Origin: Ignavibacterium sp.
GTDB taxonomy: Bacteria; Bacteroidota; Ignavibacteria; Ignavibacteriales; Ignavibacteriaceae
DNA length: 64,000 nt
Reading direction: 5' to 3'
NCBI GenBank assembly: GCA_032027145.1
Contig: JAVSMP010000001.1
Location: forward strand, 372,001-436,000
Below the pieces are notes generated by a model. It saw only the letters and a list, made by a program, of their open reading frames with translations, searched no databases and had not been told where the DNA came from. Made by a program: the position numbers and the translations under genes. Of the stretch, positions 16,497 through 24,330 are shown piece by piece. The first letter of the stretch is position 1. Each line of letters opens with the position of its first letter.

Positions 16497-18035
16497 ATGA
16501 TAAAAAAAATAATGATTATACTTTTATTAACAGCATTAAATTATGCTCAACAACAAACTGATATACCCTGGCCAACACTTGCAAATACCGATTGGCCGAT
16601 GATAAAACACGACCCACAGTTTACAGGCAGATCACCATACAAAGGACCACAAACACCAACCGTTATTTGGACAAAAGATCTGGAAGATGGTATTTTTTCA
16701 GGTCCTGTAATTGGGGATGAAGGATATTTATATTTTGGTACTTACTATGACTACCCCATAATTCAAGCATTTTCAGATTATTTCTATTGTTACGACTCTG
16801 CTGGAAATTATGTTTGGGAATATAATCTTGGTAGAAATCGTCCACCTCAATCAGGAATTTTAATAGATTCAAGCAATACAATATACTTTGGTTCTCTTGA
16901 CAAATATTTATATGCACTAAATCCGGACGGAACACTTAAATGGGAGTTTGAAACATCTGCACCTATAGTTGAATTAGCGATTCCAAATATTGATTTACAA
17001 GGCAACGTTTATATAACAAATGGATTAGGGCGATTGTATTCTATAAAACATAATGGCACTTTAAACTGGGATACAACTTATGAAAATGGTTTTTTTCAAA
17101 AATCACCTGTGTTCTCACCTGATGGGAATACTATATATATAGCAGGAAGAGATTCAAACCTATTCGCATTAAATCTTGATGGAAGCTTAAAATGGAAATT
17201 TAGCTGCGGAAATATTATAAAGGCACCTTTAGTTGATACGTATGGGAACATTTTCTTCTCAACTCTCTCTGGGGATTATTATTTTTATTCAATCTTTTCA
17301 AGTGGTCAATTAAGATGGAAAAAAAATGATATTTATTTTACTACTAGAACTGTTCCTACGATAGACAAAGAAGGAAATATTTATACTATGGCAATTGATA
17401 CTGCTTGCTGTCCTTATTATCCAGCATTAGCATCATTCACTAATACTGGTGAATTCAGGTGGAAATATCTTTTGGATGATGAAGAAAGTGATGATTTCTG
17501 GCAACCACTCATTTGTGATTCAGAAGGAACTGTCTATGTCGGTTCTACATTTGGATATAATTATTATGCTATCTCAAGTGATGGAACACTTAAATGGCAG
17601 TTGCCTTTGGAATTCAATAGCCAACAAGTTGATAACACTGGAGCAATAAGTAAGGATGGTACACTTTATCTTGGTGTCCATAATATCTCTCTAGTTACAA
17701 ATCAAACTAGGACATTAATAGCTATTAAAGATACGGGGGCTGTATCAGTTTATGAAAATAATATTATAATTAAAGACTACTCACTTTCACAAAATTATCC
17801 TAATCCATTTAACCCGACTACAACAATATCATATCAAATAAAGAAGGGAGGATTAGTTCAACTTAAAGTTTATGACGTATTGGGAAAAGAAGTTGCAACA
17901 TTAGTGAAAGAAGAACAAACACAAGGTAATCACTCAGTTAAATTTAATGGCAGTAATTTACCAAGCGGAATGTATGTATATTCTTTAAGAGTAAATGGAA
18001 TCATTGAAAATAAAAAGATGATTTTGCTGAGATGA
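16497..18035 (+). CDS. T9SS-secreted PQQ-like beta-propeller protein, cassette-borne (paralogue A)
   Basis: 512 residues: signal peptide (MIKKIMIILLLTALNYAQQ), then about seven PQQ/BamB-like repeats (YALNPDGTLKWEFE, FALNLDGSLKWKFSC, YYAISSDGTLKWQLP), then a T9SS sorting domain (LSQNYPNPFNPTTTISYQI, LKVYDVLGKEVATLV, LPSGMYVYSLRVNG). The propeller probably binds protein or glycan; no catalytic residue is seen. DNA of the first ~110 bp plus upstream hairpin, and of 203 bp at the 3' end (17784-17986), is identical to the paralogue at 18570, while the middle has diverged. GGAAG ribosome-binding site. The cassette ends in attC site 3, starting 8 bp after the stop. Confidence 0.85.
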   Translation: MIKKIMIILLLTALNYAQQQTDIPWPTLANTDWPMIKHDPQFTGRSPYKGPQTPTVIWTKDLEDGIFSGPVIGDEGYLYFGTYYDYPIIQAFSDYFYCYDSAGNYVWEYNLGRNRPPQSGILIDSSNTIYFGSLDKYLYALNPDGTLKWEFETSAPIVELAIPNIDLQGNVYITNGLGRLYSIKHNGTLNWDTTYENGFFQKSPVFSPDGNTIYIAGRDSNLFALNLDGSLKWKFSCGNIIKAPLVDTYGNIFFSTLSGDYYFYSIFSSGQLRWKKNDIYFTTRTVPTIDKEGNIYTMAIDTACCPYYPALASFTNTGEFRWKYLLDDEESDDFWQPLICDSEGTVYVGSTFGYNYYAISSDGTLKWQLPLEFNSQQVDNTGAISKDGTLYLGVHNISLVTNQTRTLIAIKDTGAVSVYENNIIIKDYSLSQNYPNPFNPTTTISYQIKKGGLVQLKVYDVLGKEVATLVKEEQTQGNHSVKFNGSNLPSGMYVYSLRVNGIIENKKMILLR

Positions 18036-18043
18036 GGAAGTAA

Positions 18044-18232
18044 GTATAACCCGCCAATCAAGCGGACGCCGTATTCGCATTTGGCATTTTTGTAATTATT
18101 GGCTTTGTAGTTCCGTGTAAAGTTTCTTGTTCAAAGTTGTTCTGTCAAATAATTTTTTTAATAAATAAAGAGTTGTTGGTATAGTTCGGCACTCTTGTTA
18201 TGGGGCCCCGCTTATCGGCAACGGCGTTAGGC
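18044..18232 (+). repeat. attC-like recombination site 3 (189 bp)
   Basis: Left end GTATAACCCGCCAATCAAGC then GGACGCC; right end GGGGCCCCGCTTATCGGCAA then CGGCGTTAGGC. The left arm GCCAATCAAGCGGACGCC pairs with GGGGCCCCGCTTATCGGC leaving two bases unpaired. The middle differs from sites 2 and 4, so the site was not simply copied with them. Confidence 0.78.
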
Positions 18233-18314
18233 ATTTGGCTTAACGGCGATGCGCCAATGTTTAGCTCTAATTTGTAAAGCGTTGTCAAATTAAAGTTAGG
18301 AGCAATCTGAAAAA

Positions 18315-18494
18315 GTTACAATTAAAGTATTTGATGTTTTGGGAAGGGAAGCTGCAGAACTTGTAAATGAGCAAAAAGAAGCGGGGACATATACAATCAA
18401 TTTTGATGCAACAAATTTAACAAGTGGAATTTATTTTTATTAAATTCAGGCGGGTAAATATTCTAAAACAAGAAAATCATTATTGCAAAAGTAA
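18315..18494 (+). pseudogene. T9SS sorting-domain fragment, copy 2 (in-frame stop)
   Basis: Reads VTIKVFDVLGREAAELVNEQ, then TNLTSGIYFY, a TAA where copy 1 has CAG/Gln, then IQAGKYSKTRKSLLQK-stop. There is no start codon. It has the same position as copy 1: right after the 97-bp leader and before an identical hairpin terminator. Confidence 0.8.
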
Positions 18495-18509
18495 TCGTTT
18501 CTTTTAACA

Positions 18510-18539
18510 AAAGATTATCCCGAATCCGGGATAATCTTT
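18510..18539 (+). terminator. Strong hairpin terminator, duplicate of 16437-16466
   Basis: The same 13-bp perfect stem and AATC loop, 30 bp before the ATG at 18570. Part of the identical upstream block shared by the two PQQ-like genes. Confidence 0.7.
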
Positions 18540-18569
18540 CAATTATTTACTTTAGAGTTAGGAAGAATT

Positions 18570-20075
18570 ATGATAAAAAAAATAATGATTATACTTTTAT
18601 TAACAGCATTAAATTATGCTCAACAACAAACTGATATACCCTGGCCAACACTTGCAAATACCGATTGGCCGATGATAAAGCATGATCCCCAATTTACTGG
18701 AAGATCGCCTTATAGAGGACCGCAAAGACCAACTGTAATATGGACAGTTGATATGCCTTATGGAATCTTTTCAGGGCCAGTTATAGGAAAAGAAGATAAT
18801 TTATATTTTGGTTCATATTATTCTTTTGCTGATAATTTTTATTGCTATACTCAAGATGGCAATTTAAAATGGGATTATTCACTTGGAAGATCAAAATCCC
18901 CTGCTTCAGGTATTTTAATTGACTCAACAAATACGATTTATTTTGGATCATCTGATAATTATTTATATGCACTTAATAGCGATGGTACATTTAAATGGGA
19001 ATACGAAACTTTGGATTTTTTTGGACCTACTTTAATGAATATTGATCTTCAAGGAAATCTTTACTCAACTAATAATGGTGGTAAGCTATTTTCGTTTAAT
19101 CCTTCAGGTGATCTAAATTTTAGTGTAACTTATGAAAGTGGATTTAACCTGAAATCTCCGGTATTATCAACTGATGGAAATACAATTTATATCGCTGGCA
19201 AAGACTCTAATCTATTTGCATTAAATTTAGATGGAACTATAAAATGGAAATTTGAATGTAGTAGAATACTGACTGCGCCTATGGTTGATTCTTATGATAA
19301 TATATATTTTATAGATGAACAAAGTTTATTCTCAATTTATCCTAATTCTGATATTAGATGGGAGTTCTCCTATTTTTATTTCGGTTCCTATTCAATCCCA
19401 ACTATAGATTATGAGGGAAATATTTATGCTATAGCAACTGATACAATACCTCCATATTACAAATTATTGATTTCTTTAGATTTTAATGGAAATTATAGAT
19501 GGAAATATTCTTTTGATGATGAAGAGAGTGATGATTTCTGGCAACCACTCATTTGTGATTCAGAAGGAACAGTTTATGTAGGCTCGACACTGGGCTATAA
19601 CTATTATGCTATTTCAAGTGACGGAAAACCTAAATGGAAATTACCTTTAATTGAACAACAACAGCAAGTAGATAATACTGGTGCGATTTCAAAAGACGGC
19701 ACTTTATATTTAGGTGTTCATGATGTTTCTCTCTTACCCGGGCAGCAAAAAACATTAATTGCTATAAAAGATACCTGTACGGTATCAGTTGATGAGGGAA
19801 ATTCCGAAGTAATGAATTATTTCCTTTCACAAAATTATCCTAATCCATTTAACCCGACTACAACAATATCATATCAAATAAAGAAGGGAGGATTAGTTCA
19901 ACTTAAAGTTTATGACGTATTGGGAAAAGAAGTTGCAACATTAGTGAAAGAAGAACAAACACAAGGTAATCACTCAGTTAAATTTAATGGCAGTAATTTA
20001 CCAAGCGGAATGTATGTATATTCTTTGCATATAAATAATTTCATTCGAAATAGAAAAATGATTTTATTGAAGTGA
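18570..20075 (+). CDS. T9SS-secreted PQQ-like beta-propeller protein, cassette-borne (paralogue B)
   Basis: 501 residues with the same plan as paralogue A: identical signal peptide and first ~45 residues, PQQ-like repeats (YALNSDGTFKWEYE, FALNLDGTIKWKFEC, YYAISSDGKPKWKLP), then the same sorting domain except for the last few residues (SLHINNFIRNRKMILLK). The block SDDFWQPLICDSEGTVYVGS is also shared. Elsewhere the propeller has many replacements and short length changes. This pattern, conserved ends and varied middle, suggests gene conversion or selection for diversity in the exposed part. The stop is 7 bp before attC site 4. Ligand unknown; surface or extracellular location inferred from the sorting domain. 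Confidence 0.85.
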   Translation: MIKKIMIILLLTALNYAQQQTDIPWPTLANTDWPMIKHDPQFTGRSPYRGPQRPTVIWTVDMPYGIFSGPVIGKEDNLYFGSYYSFADNFYCYTQDGNLKWDYSLGRSKSPASGILIDSTNTIYFGSSDNYLYALNSDGTFKWEYETLDFFGPTLMNIDLQGNLYSTNNGGKLFSFNPSGDLNFSVTYESGFNLKSPVLSTDGNTIYIAGKDSNLFALNLDGTIKWKFECSRILTAPMVDSYDNIYFIDEQSLFSIYPNSDIRWEFSYFYFGSYSIPTIDYEGNIYAIATDTIPPYYKLLISLDFNGNYRWKYSFDDEESDDFWQPLICDSEGTVYVGSTLGYNYYAISSDGKPKWKLPLIEQQQQVDNTGAISKDGTLYLGVHDVSLLPGQQKTLIAIKDTCTVSVDEGNSEVMNYFLSQNYPNPFNPTTTISYQIKKGGLVQLKVYDVLGKEVATLVKEEQTQGNHSVKFNGSNLPSGMYVYSLHINNFIRNRKMILLK

Positions 20076-20082
20076 GCCGTAA

Positions 20083-20246
20083 GTATAACAAGCCAATCAA
20101 GCCGAACGCTTCATTGGGTCTTAACATTGGCAGTTTAAAATGGTTAAGTTTTTTAAATCATTGTTCTTAGTTATTAACATTATCAGTTAATCAATTTATT
20201 GTAGTCGTAAACCGTTCAGCGCCGCTTATCGGCAACGGCGTTAGGC
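20083..20246 (+). repeat. attC-like recombination site 4 (164 bp), last of the array
   Basis: Left end GTATAACAAGCCAATCAAGC, right end as in site 2 ending GTTAGGC at 20240-20246. Identical to site 2 from 20092 on. The following sequence has leader and fossil sorting domain but no intact gene and no further attC that I can find, so the array appears to end here or its last cassette has decayed. Confidence 0.78.
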
Positions 20247-20328
20247 ATTTGGCTTAACGGCGATGCGCCAATGTTTAGCTCTAATTTGTAAAGCGTTACC
20301 AAATTAAAATTAGGAGCAATCTGAAAAA

Positions 20329-20510
20329 GTTACAATTAAAGTATTTGATGTTTTGGGCTCTGAAGTCGCTACGCTCGTAAATGAGAATAAGGAGGCTGGT
20401 ACTCATTCTGTTATGTTTAATGCGGGGAGGGATTACCAAGTGGAATATATCTTTACAAAATCGAAGGTGGTAGATTTATTGAGAATCGTGAAATGATAAT
20501 CCTAAAATAA
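20329..20510 (+). pseudogene. T9SS sorting-domain fragment, copy 3 (frameshifted)
   Basis: Begins VTIKVFDVLGSEVATLVNEN and KEAGTHSVMFNAG, then shifts frame (a G-rich run at 20425-20432 and further change) and resumes as SGIYLYKIEGGRFIENREMI and ILK-stop. The body differs from copies 1 and 2, so it derives from another parent gene joined to the same leader. Confidence 0.78.
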
Positions 20511-20524
20511 AAATCTTTATCCAT

Positions 20525-20557
20525 AACCTGACTTGTAATAGGCAGGTTTATTTTTTT
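20525..20557 (+). terminator. Intrinsic terminator after the array
   Basis: AACCTG / CAGGTT stem with a 12-base loop followed by a T-rich tract. From here to 20736 the sequence is AT-rich with nothing recognisable. Confidence 0.55.
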
Positions 20558-20736
20558 AAGTTCAAAACATTTCAAATTTCAGTATTCTTTTCTTAATAAT
20601 TTTATTTTGTTTCAACTGCAACAATTAAAGATACCTTTGATACAACTATAAAATTATTCCTTCTAAAAATTTTATTTTCTTCCCCTGTAATTCTTTTAAT
20701 AATATAAATCGGCAGACATTTTAAATATAATTGTCG

Positions 20737-20744
20737 TAACTTTG
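20737..20744 (+). promoter_or_regulatory. Putative -7 box (TAACTTTG)
   Basis: Exact TAnnTTTG match 40 bp before the ATG at 20784. It overlaps a possible TTG start at 20742, which argues that the shorter ORF from 20784 is the right one. Confidence 0.4.
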
Positions 20745-20783
20745 ATTAGTCAAAAATGTCAAATTATTAAAAGGCAGTTTAAA

Positions 20784-20927
20784 ATGACTTCCGCAAAGAA
20801 AAATTTTCTGTTCTCTGAATTTCCAAATCTACATAAGAAAAGAATGCGGATAGTTTTAACAGCACATCCTGAATCACTCTGCTCAAGAATAATCCGAGTA
20901 CATCGTGGAGGTTTATCTGTTGAGTAG
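20784..20927 (+). CDS. Small basic protein of unknown function (47 residues)
   Basis: Reads MTSAKKNFLFSEFPNLHKK and continues to a C-terminus rich in Arg and His (SRIIRVHRGGLSVE). There is no signal peptide, membrane segment or family I recognise. AAGG lies about 9 bp before the ATG, and a TAACTTTG box lies upstream. It stands alone between the cassette array and the Zn-ribbon gene. It could be a real small protein, the remnant of a longer gene, or chance. Confidence 0.4.
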   Translation: MTSAKKNFLFSEFPNLHKKRMRIVLTAHPESLCSRIIRVHRGGLSVE

Positions 20928-21047
20928 AATTTCTTAATCTTAATTTAAACTATAGTAATTAGTTCAATTCCGGGTTTTTATTATTCTGTTAAAGTAAACA
21001 TCAACTGTAAAATCCGGAAATTAACACATCAGAATTAAGGAGGATTT

Positions 21048-21542
21048 ATGTCAGAAAATGTTTTGTGCGAATATTGTGGTGCGAAAATATCCAAAGAAAC
21101 CGAGTTTTGTTTAAAATGCGGAACAATTTTTATTGATGATATACATTGTTTTAACCATCCTGATGATAATGCCAGAGGTGTATGTGTAATTTGTCAACAA
21201 GCATACTGCAAAAAGTGCGGGTTACGGGTTAATGGCGTTTTTCTATGCGATCAACATTCCAACCATGAAATTTATGAAGGTATGGCTCGTGTATTCGGCT
21301 CTTCGGACGAACAGCAGATAAATTATTACAAATCTATACTTGAAGAAAATAATCTGCATCCGTTTATTTATACAAGAAAAACTACTCCGTTATCAGTTGG
21401 CGGCGTTGATTATTCTTTGTTCAATGCAAGCAGTGATACCCGGGGAAAGTTATTAAATGAAATAAAGCTTATGGTTCCATGTTCTGAATTCTTACAGGCA
21501 GAAATAATTATTGATGAATTAGAACAATCAACTGAGCAATAA
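21048..21542 (+). CDS. Zinc-ribbon / B-box-like protein with DUF2007-type signal-transducing domain
   Basis: 164 residues. The N-terminus is a zinc ribbon (CEYCGAKISKETEFCLKCG), followed by a B-box-like Cys/His cluster (CFNHPDD, CVICQQAYCKKCG, CDQH). The C-terminal ~75 residues resemble DUF2007 domains, which bind or present a partner (INYYKSILEENNLHPFIY, and LMVPCSEFLQAEIIIDEL). Strong AAGGAGG ribbon of a ribosome-binding site 6 bp before ATG. Cytosolic and probably a protein-protein adaptor; the partner is unknown and the neighbours give no hint. Confidence 0.7.
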   Translation: MSENVLCEYCGAKISKETEFCLKCGTIFIDDIHCFNHPDDNARGVCVICQQAYCKKCGLRVNGVFLCDQHSNHEIYEGMARVFGSSDEQQINYYKSILEENNLHPFIYTRKTTPLSVGGVDYSLFNASSDTRGKLLNEIKLMVPCSEFLQAEIIIDELEQSTEQ

Positions 21543-21603
21543 TCCTAAATAGTTTTTTATGTTATAAATCTTTCAATTCTGACAGATGAAAAAAATTATT
21601 TAA

Positions 21604-22224
21604 TCAACTGCTAATATCAGCACTGTTAATAATAGAAATATTTTTATCAATTAGATTTTTTTTAACAACTTTTTCAAAATTACTTTTATCAATTGAGCGT
21701 ACTGCATCTTCAATGAAGTAAGTTTTAAATCCATAATCAGCAGAATCTAAAGCAGAAAAATAAACACAAAAATCACCGGCTAATCCTGCAAAAAACACTT
21801 CGTTAATATTTCTTCCGTTAAGATAGGCAGCAAGTCCTGTTTCCTTCCTTTTACCATTGTCAAAAAATCCGCTGTAGGAATCAATTTCCGGATTCATACC
21901 TTTTCTGAAAATTGCTTCAATCTTTTTTGTATCAAGCTTATCGGAAAATTCAGCACCGCTAGTTTCCTGAACGCAGTGATCAGCCCAGAGTATTTGTTCT
22001 AAACCGCCAAGTAAAATCTTATCAAATTGTTTTCTGCCTGGATGATTAGAGGCAAAACTTCCGTGATTTTGAGGATGCCAGTCTTGTGTTGCAGCAATCA
22101 AATCAAAATAATCAGCACCCTGAAGTTTGTTAATAACCGGAATTACTTCATCACCTTTATTTACTGCAAGTGCACCGCCTGGCAAAAAGTCATTTTGAAT
22201 ATCAATAATTATTAATGCTTTCAT
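21604..22224 (-). CDS. pncA: Nicotinamidase
   Basis: 206 residues, isochorismatase-like hydrolase that converts nicotinamide to nicotinate plus ammonia. ALIIIDIQNDFLPGGAL carries the catalytic Asp; ATQDWHPQNHGSFASNHPG has the metal-binding Asp and His residues; the Cys nucleophile is in FFAGLAGDFCVYFSALDS. It lies 1 bp behind the nicotinate phosphoribosyltransferase gene on the same strand, so the two consecutive NAD salvage enzymes are made from one transcript. Confidence 0.95.
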   Translation of the reverse strand: MKALIIIDIQNDFLPGGALAVNKGDEVIPVINKLQGADYFDLIAATQDWHPQNHGSFASNHPGRKQFDKILLGGLEQILWADHCVQETSGAEFSDKLDTKKIEAIFRKGMNPEIDSYSGFFDNGKRKETGLAAYLNGRNINEVFFAGLAGDFCVYFSALDSADYGFKTYFIEDAVRSIDKSNFEKVVKKNLIDKNISIINSADISS

Positions 22225-22225
22225 A

Positions 22226-23647
22226 TCAAGTCTGTTTATTGTTTGTAAAATTATTTTTTAATTCTTCTCTTAATTTCATAAGTTTTTCGCTTATACCGAC
22301 TTTATAAATATGCGGGAACTCAAATCGTTTATATTCTTCCGGCAGTTTTAATAGATTCTCCTTTACTTTCTCTCTGATTAATTCTGCACTTTCAATTTTG
22401 ATTTTGATATTCCCGTTTTCAGCAACAAGCTTAGTAAGATTTTCTTCATTCAATCCGGTCAGGTTTTTGGTTTTATCTTTATCAAACGGATGATACATCT
22501 TAACAATATTTTCTTCATCATTTAATGCAATTACATCTGCCTGTATAAATCCGTTATTATCAGTATATCTGATAATCTTTTTTAATCCTGGTAAAGTAAC
22601 TTTTTTAATGTTCTCGGATATTTTTAATCTTGGTTTATTATTACACATAGAAAGTTTAAAAACTCCATCCAATGCAGAATCCGGATTACCAGTAACTAAA
22701 TTTGTTCCCACTCCAAAAATATCAATTGGTGCCTGCTGTTCTAAAAGACTTTTAATTACCCGTTCATCTAACTGATTTGAAACAACAATTTCGACATAAC
22801 TTAATCCCTCTTCATCAAGTTTTTTTCTAACTGCTTTTGCAAGATATGCAAGATCGCCGCTGTCTAATCTTATCCCTTTTAATTTATAACCGGCTTTTTC
22901 AAGTTCCTTAGCAACGATAATTGCATTCGGCAAACCAGATTCTAAAGTATTATAAGTATCAATAAGCAGCACAGTTTTATCAGGATTTGATTCAGCATAT
23001 TTTCTGAAAGCAGTTAACTCATCATCATAACTTTGAATAAAAGAGTGCGCCATTGTTCCAACAGGAATAAGATCAAACAATTTAGCAGCAAGGACATTGG
23101 AAGTAGAATCAAAGCCGCCGATAATTGCAGCCCGGCTTGCCTGTAAACCGCCGAATCCCTGTGCACGCCTCAATCCAAAATCACTTAGGATTTTATTTTT
23201 CGCTATCAATCTAATTCTTGCTGCTTTAGTAGAGATTAAAGAATTGAAGTTTAGCGTATTGAGTAAATAAGTTTCCAAAAGCTGCAGCTCAGCAAGTTTT
23301 CCTTCAACTGTAACAATCGGTTCATTCGGAAAAACGACTGTGCCTTCTTCAACTGAGTAAATATTTCCAGTAAATGCAAAATCCTTCAGGTAATCTAAAA
23401 AGTTAGCATTGAATTTCTTTTTGTGAAGATAATCAATGTCATCTTTACCAAACTTAAACTCACTTAAACTCTCAAGCAGCTCTGATAATCCGCTGAATAC
23501 AACAAATCCGCCTTCATAAGGGATCTTTCTGAAAAAATAATCAAAAGATGCATGGCAATTATGTTTTTCTTCTTTGAGGTAGGTATCCATCATAGACAGC
23601 TGATACATATCCGTATAAAGTCCAAGATAGTCTTTTAATACTTTCAT
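22226..23647 (-). CDS. pncB: Nicotinate phosphoribosyltransferase
   Basis: 473 residues. Joins nicotinate and PRPP to give nicotinate mononucleotide, with ATP hydrolysis. Family signatures: YTDMYQLSMMDTYLKE at the N-terminus, SDFGLRRAQGFGGLQASRAA, PVGTMAHSFIQSY, LLIDTYNTLESGLPNA and KGIRLDSGDLAYLAK. First gene of the pncB-pncA pair. The promoter should lie in 23648-24062, shared with the divergent oxidoreductase operon. Confidence 0.95.
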   Translation of the reverse strand: MKVLKDYLGLYTDMYQLSMMDTYLKEEKHNCHASFDYFFRKIPYEGGFVVFSGLSELLESLSEFKFGKDDIDYLHKKKFNANFLDYLKDFAFTGNIYSVEEGTVVFPNEPIVTVEGKLAELQLLETYLLNTLNFNSLISTKAARIRLIAKNKILSDFGLRRAQGFGGLQASRAAIIGGFDSTSNVLAAKLFDLIPVGTMAHSFIQSYDDELTAFRKYAESNPDKTVLLIDTYNTLESGLPNAIIVAKELEKAGYKLKGIRLDSGDLAYLAKAVRKKLDEEGLSYVEIVVSNQLDERVIKSLLEQQAPIDIFGVGTNLVTGNPDSALDGVFKLSMCNNKPRLKISENIKKVTLPGLKKIIRYTDNNGFIQADVIALNDEENIVKMYHPFDKDKTKNLTGLNEENLTKLVAENGNIKIKIESAELIREKVKENLLKLPEEYKRFEFPHIYKVGISEKLMKLREELKNNFTNNKQT

Positions 23648-24062
23648 AATCTTTCTTCTTGAATAATGATTGAAGAATTAGTTAACAAAGAACCTCTTGC
23701 AAAATAAACAATTATTTAATTTTTAATGATCTTAAAATTGCTGTGTTAAAAGTTCAATTGTATGATTGATAAATTGATAAATACATCTTCATACTTCAGA
23801 AATCAAAAAACCAACAGCATACTGATCATCAAAATACATTATGATTTTATTACCACAGGTTATTCACGTATAACAATCATTCAATAATTGCTAACTATCA
23901 ATACCTTCTCACAAATAAGAATAGCTGCACTTTATGACTTCCTAAATCTGATAATGCTATGTTAAAAATTGCTTTTATATGATTTATCACTCACTAACAA
24001 ATGGCACTAAGATTGAGATTTTGCAGCAAATTACATATTCCAAAAATAACTTCAGAATTTTT
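23648..24062. other. Divergent promoter region between pncB and the 2-oxoacid oxidoreductase operon
   Basis: About 415 bp, AT-rich, no ORF. It holds two imperfect direct repeats of TGCTRTGTTAAAA followed by TATGATTKAT (near 23739 and 23954), about 215 bp apart, which could be regulator sites; the match is loose. An in-frame upstream start for the ferredoxin at 23979 is judged unlikely. Confidence 0.35.
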
Positions 24063-24305
24063 ATGATAAGAGGAACAATAAAAGTTGACACTAAAATTTG
24101 CAAGGGATGCGAGCTTTGCATTGTTGCCTGCCCACAGGATGTGCTTGCATTATCTGTAAATTTTAACGATAAAGGTTATCGTTTTGTAGAACTAATCAGC
24201 AGTGCATGCACTGGATGTGTAAACTGCGCATTAGTCTGTCCTGAAGCAGCATTAACTGTTTATAGGGAACCTAAGCCTGCAAAAAAGACTAAGACTAACG
24301 TTTAA
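24063..24305 (+). CDS. 2[4Fe-4S] ferredoxin subunit of 2-oxoacid:ferredoxin oxidoreductase
   Basis: 80 residues from ATG 24063. Two ferredoxin motifs, CKGCELCIVACP and CTGCVNCALVCP, bind two [4Fe-4S] clusters. It is the delta-type subunit (KorD/VorD) passing electrons from the TPP-containing subunits to ferredoxin. The longer frame from 23979 adds 28 residues unlike the family and is not used. First gene of the operon 24063-27306; 25 bp to the alpha gene. Confidence 0.88.
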   Translation: MIRGTIKVDTKICKGCELCIVACPQDVLALSVNFNDKGYRFVELISSACTGCVNCALVCPEAALTVYREPKPAKKTKTNV

Positions 24306-24330
24306 ATAATTTTTAATAAAAGGTTTTAAA

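Larger units (their letters stand above)
13882..20246 (+). mobile_element. Integron-type gene cassette array without integrase (CALIN-like), four attC-like sites
   Basis: Four sites (14551-14776, 15996-16159, 18044-18232, 20083-20246) each begin within 21 bp after a stop codon and end in GTTAGGC. In each, the two ends are complementary in the attC manner: (G/A)xxTAACxxGCCAATCAA on the left against (G)CTTATxGGCAAxGxCGTTAGGC on the right, with two unpaired bases in one arm and a variable, mostly unstructured middle. All four genes are on the plus strand, each ahead of its site, as in integron cassettes. Cutting between G and TT gives cassettes 14771-16153, 16154-18226 and 18227-20240, plus a first one ending at 14770. 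No intI gene is in the window. The boundaries are inferred from consensus, not from a covariance search. Confidence 0.75.

Noticed and set aside
23739-23985. Direct repeats TGCTRTGTTAAAA in the pncB/oxidoreductase gap
   Set aside because: Match is loose in AT-rich DNA and no regulator family could be named.
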